Notes under the pieces: generated by a model | The model's input: the letters and a program-made list of their open reading frames with translations, nothing else | What the model was told of the DNA's origin: nothing | Database searches by the model: none | Shown: positions 57,536 to 64,000 of the stretch, one piece after another | How positions within the stretch are numbered: position 1 is the stretch's first letter | Layout: each line of letters begins with the position of its first letter | Assembly (NCBI GenBank): GCA_002633025.1 | Contig: NMRB01001647.1 | Coordinates: 68,792-132,791 of the forward strand | DNA from: Notospermus geniculatus | Lineage: Eukaryota > Nemertea > Pilidiophora > Heteronemertea > Lineidae | DNA length: 64,000 nt | Reading direction: 5' to 3' | Program-made: the position numbers and the translations under genes

Positions 57536-58999
57536 GAAGCACTGAATACTAAAACCCCGCAAGTCACGAATGTATTGTTTTGAGAAAGTAACCCCCCAAA
57601 ATTAAAACACTAATATGAGACCCATAGGTTAAATGCGATATTATTCCATTTATGTCACTGGACTTCAGGATGGTGCAGGAGAATAGCCCAGTTCACTAGG
57701 GAATAAGGGGCAAAATAAAATCTGGACTTATGGGGTTTTAGGCACAAATTAATCAGTTTGGGGCATTTTCATCAGTCATTCTTGGTATCAGGCATGAAAA
57801 TCTTCCACTTTTTGCCGGAAATCTGGCTTGAAAATCTCAAAAATTTGGGTCCTGAGATTAATGCAAATCTGCAATAAAAATTGGGGGGGGGGAGGGGGGT
57901 GATATTTCCCTCACCCATGTCACCGCCTAACATGCCAAAAGATTGTCAGTCACCGCCAAAAAATCGTCAGTCATCAGTGCCCCGCGTTGGTAAAAAGTCC
58001 ATTATCCATTCCCACTTCCCGGCCGCCGCTTCCCGCCCGCATCATGCGCATGGAGCAGTGGACAACATTCTGATCAAAACTCTGTCAGAGATCAAAAGCA
58101 AGCCACGTGCCACTTGTGTTTATGACCCCGTCAATCATTCAATTCCATGAATTGTAGTGTTGGCAGTGACGATCGTTTGACTCATGAAACTTGCTGCAAG
58201 TTTGATAAGACACCTGTAGGTCAACGTACAAAGAATCACTACCAACTTAAGGTGAGATACCGTTCAACTGACGATGTGTGCTGAACGAGAGATGCGCAGA
58301 AAACAGTTTACTGCTCTGAAGCAAGCGTGGTCTGCAGCGATCCAGGTAAATCGTGATGCTATAAATTACAACTGAAATGCTTGTAAATATCGTCCTCGGG
58401 ATCAATAATTTCAAAAATTTAGGCCTACCGGAAAAATCCAGGTAGCAAAACTGCAACAGAAGGTTTCCGTAAAAGATGATTTCCTGGAATAAGGTCAGGC
58501 ATTTGCTAATCATCCTACGCATTACAACTTGTAACGAACTGGTAACTGTAGCTAAAAGAGAAAAGGTGTAAAACATGTTTTATGTTTTATGAGGCATTTG
58601 CTAATCATGCTATGCCTTGCAACTTGTAACTAACTGGTAACTGGAGCTAAAAGAGAAATGGTGCAAAACATGTTATATCAGGATTCTACGCTAGGCTGAA
58701 AAAAATGGAAAGCTTCACCCATTTTGATACGAGAGACATCTGGTGGCAAACTGCCAATTGAGTGCTAAAAACCACGCAAGTCCAGGACTTGCGAGGTTTT
58801 AGAACTAACATGGCATGGACTTGTCCGTGGGTGTTTTGCACTCAGCAATAACTTGTTTAAAATCTGTCTATACAGATAGTGGGCTAGGACGAATGGTGAT
58901 TTAGTACTCAGAAGATGGCTCATGACAAACCTATCACAGCCGTGGCCTTAACTCATTTTGGCCAAAAGTGGACTTACGGGGTTTTAGTATTCAGTGCTT
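57536..58999. mobile_element. ~1.46-kb inverted-repeat element
   Basis: 'aagcactgaatactaaaacc' at the left and 'ggttttagtattcagtgctt' at the right are perfect inverted ends, extending into 'ccgcaagtc'/'gacttacgg'. No transposase frame is recognised inside. A 90-bp direct duplication lies at 58493-58672. Confidence 0.75.
58493..58672. repeat. Tandem duplication of ~90 bp
   Basis: 'aggcatttgctaatcatcct' ... 'gtgtaaaacatgtt' recurs immediately as 'aggcatttgctaatcatgct' ... 'gtgcaaaacatgtt'. Confidence 0.8.
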
Positions 59000-60000
59000 C
59001 GGTCACTATGATATTCTGTTTGCTCGTCAAATACTAACACAACCGTTAAATCATATTAATGATTATTAATTGCACTAATCTTCACCATTTATCATCACCG
59101 GTAATTTTATTTGTTATTTTATTTGTTTTCCAGTTGAAGCCAGATTTGTTCACTTCTTAAATTTATTAGAAACCTTTCCCGAGAAATGAAATAGAATTGT
59201 GCCCTAAGATTAGTTGAGGGAGCAGCTGCCCCCCCCCCCCAATATTTGGTTTGTCAAAAATAACAATTTGGCAGGCTCTGCATTTGACTGCCTTTAGTCC
59301 CAAAAAGCCCAAGTCCAATAAACCAATGAGCCACAACGTTTTCATTCCTTGCATTGCGACAGAAAATTTGATGATGATTCTATTCTTTTAGGTGTATGAA
59401 TTATTTGTTGAACTATTTGGTGGTTATCCAACATAGAGCACAAAAAACGACACACAAAATAATAGTAAAAGTAAAATCGTTTCCGAATTTCGCAAATTTT
59501 CAACCCAAACTAGGGTCTTCCTCAGGCACTTTTTAGTAGAGATCCCAAGTGAATTTCAGTGCTTCACGTTTAAAATCTGCAGGAGCTCAATCATTTGAGC
59601 TCCTTAAAGGCTCGAGGAGAGCTGTTCACACTCGTGAAGGAGAGCTGTTCACACTCGTGTCTGAACTTCAAGGGTGCCTAGGAGCACGGTAATTCGAGCT
59701 CCTCGGCTCAATTTTGCGGGCGCGCAGGGGCGCGAGCGTTATTGCGCCCGTCTTAGGTGAAGCACTGGAATTCGGTGGAGTATTTTAACAAAGTTACCTT
59801 CAGAACACATGTGGCTGGCAGCCATCTTGGATTGTAGCCTTGGACATTCCGGCGATTCATGCTTATTCAGCGGGAAGATAACACTGAAAGTGCTTTCTGG
59901 TTCCTGACAAGCAAAGGCCAAAGTGGCGGGTACGACTAATTAAGTGTTGCGGCATTTCCATGGCAACCACAAAGATGGTTGCCAGCAAAACTCGTCTGTA

Positions 60001-60259
60001 CTGCACTAAACTTTGACGATGGGAAGAGGTCAAGGTCACCATGCACACAATTAATGACATCGATGTCACTGAAGGAATATAACCAATCAAAGTCCGGGTG
60101 ACCTTTCTAAAGGAAGAATAACGGGTTTTCAACAATTTTCTTTTTGTGAATGATCAGTTGTTTTTTTTTCCACTGAGATAATTTAGCACATACACAACTT
60201 AAAAAGAATTTTGGTTTCTGTATTTCTCCTTTAGATAGCAGGTGTTAAAGTGTCATTAA
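60001..60259. repeat. Filled-site copy of a duplicated segment
   Basis: 'ctgcactaaactttgacgat' to 'gtgtcattaa' matches 60540-60807. Here the terminal TTAA (60256-60259) is followed by a transposon end. The upstream ORF-bearing sequence has no recognisable product. Confidence 0.9.
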
Positions 60260-60538
60260 CCCTTTGACGTACAGGGCGGTCGCTAGCGACCGCCCATTCA
60301 CACCCCCCAGGAAATTGCCGAATTTTGCTCATCAGGCACCCCCTTGAAATGTCCTGCACCAGAATCTTGTAGTCGATGTAATTCTGTCCTGATGTAGCAT
60401 ATTTCCACTAGGTGTCACTCTTTACCATCATGGCCTGAAGCGCACTTGAAGTTGAAGATTTCAAATTTTGCCAAAAAGCTTGATGACGTCATGCATTTGT
60501 CATGTACGTAGGCCTATTGTTTTAGCCTTTGGGATATG
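60260..60538. mobile_element. Left end of a piggyBac-like element, cut off at a single N
   Basis: Directly after TTAA: 'ccctttgacgtacagggcgg' containing the perfect 22-bp palindrome at 60276-60297 (core 'cggtcgctagcgaccg'). The right end is not present. The sequence stops at N 60539, and the empty copy of the site follows. Confidence 0.7.
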
Positions 60539-60539
60539 N

Positions 60540-60807
60540 CTGCACTAAACTTTGACGATGGGAAGAGGTCAAGGTCACCATGCACACAATTAATGACATC
60601 GATGTCACTGAAGGAATATAACCAATCAAAGTCCGGGTGACCTTTCTAAAGGAAGAATAACGGGTTTTCAACAGTTTTCTTCGTAACATTCTTTTTTCTG
60701 AATGATCAGTTGTTTTTTTCCACTGAGATAGTTTAGCACATACACAACTTAAAGAACGTTGGTTTCTGCATTTCTCCTTTAGATAGCAGGTGTTAAAGTG
60801 TCATTAA
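60540..60807. repeat. Empty-site copy of the duplicated segment
   Basis: Begins directly after the single N with the same 'ctgcactaaac'. At TTAA 60804-60807 it continues into 'tgaacatcaccttg' with no element. Confidence 0.9.
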
Positions 60808-60840
60808 TGAACATCACCTTGTTGTTTGCTCGGTCATTAA

Positions 60841-60920
60841 CTCCTTCACTGCCATACACGGCGTACGTACGCATACATGTTAAAATTCCCATCACTTGAT
60901 TGCCAAACACGTACGTGTAC
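60841..60920. mobile_element. End of another piggyBac-like element
   Basis: TTAA (60837-60840) then 'ctccttcactgcc', followed by 'cggcgtacgtacgc' (near-palindrome) and 'cacgtacgtg'. The opposite end was not found. Confidence 0.45.
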
Positions 60921-61650
60921 TTTCTTGTTCAGTTCGTCAAAAATCTGCCAGATGTCATTGCGATACGTTTCCGCATGTTAGCCTCGGTCTGGCCGATCGA
61001 GTATATGTATATGCTGTGAAATGTTGACTCCTCCGTCCGTGAATATTTGGTGATTTTGTTGCAGTGAAATTACAACTGTGTGATGCTGTCGTCCAAACTA
61101 ATTTGCATGAATTTGCATGTCATGTGCTCTGTTAACGTACCGGTAGCATTTTATAAAATGGCCGATCTGTTTCCTCCATGGTCACACCGCATTTATTTTG
61201 TTCTCAGTTAAATTACGGTTGTACAATTGTGCTTAATTAATTATTAATTGTTTCATTCCGCTCCAGAGTGTAACACGTGGATGAGTTTGGTTTGCGAACT
61301 AGTGGATTCCAACATCAGAGATGATTTTGATTTCTAATATTTTAGTTCTGACCCTTATTTTCAGGGGAAAGGTTCTGAGGTGATTCATTTGTCGTCAACG
61401 GTCATCAGACCGAAACTTTTCCTGTAGTGTCATAGGTGTCAGCAGAAAGTTGGTATGACAAACTCCACCACACCGTTCACAGTTGCTGCAAAACCCTAAC
61501 ATTGCACTAATACGGGGTGACCAACCTTGCATTTACCGTATGCAACTGGTGCCACCTGGTTTCTTGGCCTGAGGACAAAATATGGAAATGAAAAAGTGAG
61601 GAAACGTGTTGGCTTCATTCAAGTCTGACCGTTCATCACCGGAAACTTAA

Positions 61651-62008
61651 AGGCCAATTTACACGGTGCGATTTGGGCGGACGTCCAAGACAGACGCAAT
61701 TTTGCTGTACGATTCTGTCAGATCGGAAATTCTGTATACACGGTCAGATTTATTCATCCGTCAATACAGAGAGACTCATTCTTCATCAAGCACGCCAAAT
61801 ACATGACCTCCAGTGTAGCCACCTGATTGGCCGAGTTCATGCGTCCTTCATCTGACATCAGAAGAAAATAGAACATCTGTCTTGTGTATCCGACACCGCA
61901 AAGACCAAAAAATTTTGTCGTATGTGCAGTTTACACCAACCAATTTGGATGTACGATCATGTTGGATCCGACAATCGGATGTAAAAATCATATCGTGTAA
62001 ATTGGCCT
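61651..62008. mobile_element. 358-bp MITE, TAA target duplication
   Basis: TAA-'aggccaatttacacggtgcg' ... 'catatcgtgtaaattggcct'-TAA. Inner 'cgattctgtcagatcgg'-type palindromic segments. PIF/Harbinger-like by target and GGCC ends. Confidence 0.75.
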
Positions 62009-62326
62009 TAAGATTTGAAACCAAACTTTCACAAGTAATGGCTTCATTTCGAGTTTGTTTCTTATTTTGATTACGTGATTTTGACATTGGGTTCGGTTGG
62101 TATCAGGGTTTATGAACTTGTTGCCGACTAGTTCAGTGATGTGTCTTCTTCAACCCTGTTACCAGGTCCCTTCTCGTCAGCATCCCCCCACCCAATTTTC
62201 TGCTGTCACCTATTGAGACCCTAGTTTCATCTGCACCGTGCATCACTTACCCCCCTCAAAATCAAAAATACTCTGGTGGAAGTTTGGTGCGTGGGAACAG
62301 ACTGTTCACCAATCTGTCCTTTTCAG

Positions 62327-62414
62327 GGATCGTCGCAAAATCTGCAATGAAGTTGTTAAAAATGATCAGTCTCTCCACGTTTTGGAAGTCGTGGAAAAAC
62401 TGGACAAGTATTGA
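62327..62414 (+). CDS. Possible terminal coding exon of an unidentified gene
   Basis: Acceptor 'gtccttttcag', then (one base finishing a codon) 'DRRKICNEVVKNDQSLHVLE' and 'VVEKLDKY' before TGA 62412-62414. The composition is protein-like and helical. It does not match the expected gelsolin G3 sequence, so it could be an alternative end of that gene or the last exon of another. Confidence 0.3.
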
Positions 62415-62554
62415 AGGATAGTCATTTAACTGAAGCTGGAAGGAATTAATCTTGCAAAATTAGGATATGATACGCCAGCTCCAAAGACCGTTCCAAAGTG
62501 TTTGGTCTGTCTACGTGGTGGAGTGGAACCATGAGTGCCTTTCACTTTAAGCCT

Positions 62555-63277
62555 AGTGTACATCACACTTGTGCCTGGAGATAACTAGTCACCGCTGAGC
62601 TACTGGCGACTGGGAGGATCTAGCTGGAACTGGAGACGACTGATCAGTCGCCAGGAACGGTCGATGTGGGTACCCTTGCGACTCGATGGAACTGAGAATT
62701 TTCCAGTCGCCGCGAGTTGCACATGTTCAACTTCCTAGCAACTAGTTGTACCCAGTTTCGTTCAGTCGCTGCGATGTACACGGGCTTGCGACTGATCAGT
62801 GCCAGTTTTCTGAACGAAACATAGTCTCATCGAGTCTCAACGCCCCTGAGTTGCTGCCAGTCGCAAATGCGATGTACGAGGTCAGTACATGACGACTGAT
62901 TGGATCCTCCTCGTTTTACTGAGTTGTTGAATTTGCGATGTGCACGCAGCGCGTACTTCACCAGCGACTGATCAGATCAGTTACTTCCAGATGTCACCTG
63001 AGTTGCTGCCAGTCGCAAGTGTGATGTACAAGGTCAGCACATGACGACTCATTGGATCCTACTTTTACTGAGTTGTTGAATTTGCGATGTGCACGCAGCG
63101 CGTACATCACCAGCAACTGATCAGGAGCCATGTTCCCGAAGCCATTGTTTAGGTTAACGATGTCGTTAAAACTGGGAAAATGCATAGCATAACGACATCG
63201 TTAACCTAACGACGGCTTCGGGAACATCGGTCCAGATCAGTTACTTCCAGTCGCAAGTGCAATGTGCGCCTGGCATT
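62555..63277. mobile_element. Family D element, copy 3, with nested MITE C
   Basis: Ends 'ctagtgtacatcacacttgt' and 'cgcaagtgcaatgtgcgcct' are inverted. The interior has an internal duplication ('gttgctgccagtcgcaa' at about 62855 and 63003). The nested MITE at 63128-63229 is at the same point as in copy 1. Confidence 0.78.
63128..63229. mobile_element. MITE family C, full copy nested in family D
   Basis: 'catgttcccgaagccattgt' to 'gacggcttcgggaacat' with 'ttaacgatgtcgttaaaact' inside. Confidence 0.85.
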
Positions 63278-63467
63278 AGAAGTTGCTGGTTGGACTTGAA
63301 GCCAGTCCATTCTTCATGTAACAGAGAGAGTGATTTTTAGCTTTTGAAGATTTTCTTGGGTGCTCTAGTTTCTTTCTGCAGTATGAATTGTCCAATAGTG
63401 GTGTCTCATGGAAAGGGTGTCAGCAGACGACATCTTTTAATACAGGCGTTCAGGGACGATGTCTTAA

Positions 63468-63668
63468 GGGTTATGAAAAGTGACTCGAAATCTCGAATTT
63501 TTGACGCAAAAAATCTGACTAACTGCTCACTGAATTGAGAAAATAAGGCTTGGGGCACCTTTTTATGACGGTTCTCGAGGGCCCCGAACTATATTTTCCC
63601 AATTTTTTGTGTGGTTAGTGAGATTTTTGCATCAAAAAATCGAGATTTCGAGTCACTTTACATAACCC
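63468..63668. mobile_element. 201-bp MITE family G, TTAA target duplication
   Basis: TTAA-'gggttatgaaaagtgactcg' ... 'cgagtcactttacataaccc'-TTAA. Second copy of the 23345 element. Confidence 0.85.
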
Positions 63669-64000
63669 TTAATGTGTTTTTCGCGTGGCAAGTTCCAAGC
63701 AAAATTTAAATAAAAACAATTTGGAAATCTAAGGAAATTCCTTCAAATACTCCTATCTTCCTATCGGTGCAAGCAAGCTTCACAGCATCTGCATCACTGT
63801 CTGCTTCTAGGGTACTCGAAAATATCGAGGCATCTTGGATGTAGGCCCGTTTCTGTGCACATTTATTTACTAACAACGCATCATGTCGCAGACACAACAC
63901 CAAAATTGCAAATTTGTACATTACATGTATTTGTAACGTCCGTGATGGAATTATCTCTTACAAGGACAAAGATTTCTGCACTTTGTTAAACCATTAAACA

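Noticed and set aside
62327-62414. Assigning this exon to gelsolin domain G3
   Set aside because: The sequence lacks the 'DxxIVDTG...VWIG' pattern expected there; kept only as an unassigned exon.

Overview
The window reads as a nuclear segment of a marine invertebrate animal genome. Genes are split by GT-AG introns, spacers are AT-leaning, and the palindromes TACATGTA and TAGGCCTA are conspicuously frequent. Miniature inverted-repeat transposons occur every 1-2 kb. The gene families (discoidin/fucolectin-type secreted lectin, UDP-glycosyltransferase, gelsolin) and repeat style suit a non-vertebrate deuterostome such as an amphioxus, hemichordate or echinoderm, but the sequence alone does not settle the species. 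There is one 251-base run of N and five single Ns. Nothing prokaryotic (operons, Shine-Dalgarno sites, CRISPR) is present.

Layout, left to right. (1) 355-17723, plus strand: a multi-exon gene for a secreted lectin-like protein with an F5/8 type C (discoidin) domain followed by a fucolectin-type domain. The 5' signal-peptide exon lies outside the window. One coding exon is present twice (10283-10427 and 12055-12199) because a ~1.5-1.7 kb segment is duplicated in tandem. (2) 3.9-8.9 kb, inside an intron of that gene: a PIF/Harbinger-like inverted-repeat element that encloses a second copy of its own insertion site lacking the element. (3) 17.7-25.0 kb: no gene recognised; contains a 1 kb Tc1/mariner-like fold-back element, again accompanied by an empty-site copy beside a single N. 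(4) 25104-26648, plus: an intact UDP-glycosyltransferase with an uninterrupted coding region. (5) 28887-29858, minus: an acidic uncharacterised protein with paired Cys-x2-Cys motifs. (6) 30-46 kb: repeat-dominated spacer. (7) 46065 to at least 55470, plus: a gelsolin/severin-like actin-regulator gene, nine exons visible, covering domains G1, G2 and the start of G3. One of its introns is mostly a 16-copy minisatellite. (8) 53.6-64 kb: assembly gap, remnant of a pogo/Tigger transposon, and several further MITEs.

The genes look independent (extracellular lectin, ER membrane conjugating enzyme, cytoskeletal regulator), not parts of one pathway. The main out-of-the-ordinary signal is structural. 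Three separate loci show paired filled and empty transposon sites a short distance apart, two of them next to single-N joins. Either divergent haplotypes were concatenated in the assembly, or hairpin elements drive local duplication. Either way, the pairs give the insertion points and target-site duplications directly. Several MITE families can be assigned by those duplications: TTAA (piggyBac-like), TTA/TAA (PIF/Harbinger-like) and TA (Tc1/mariner-like).
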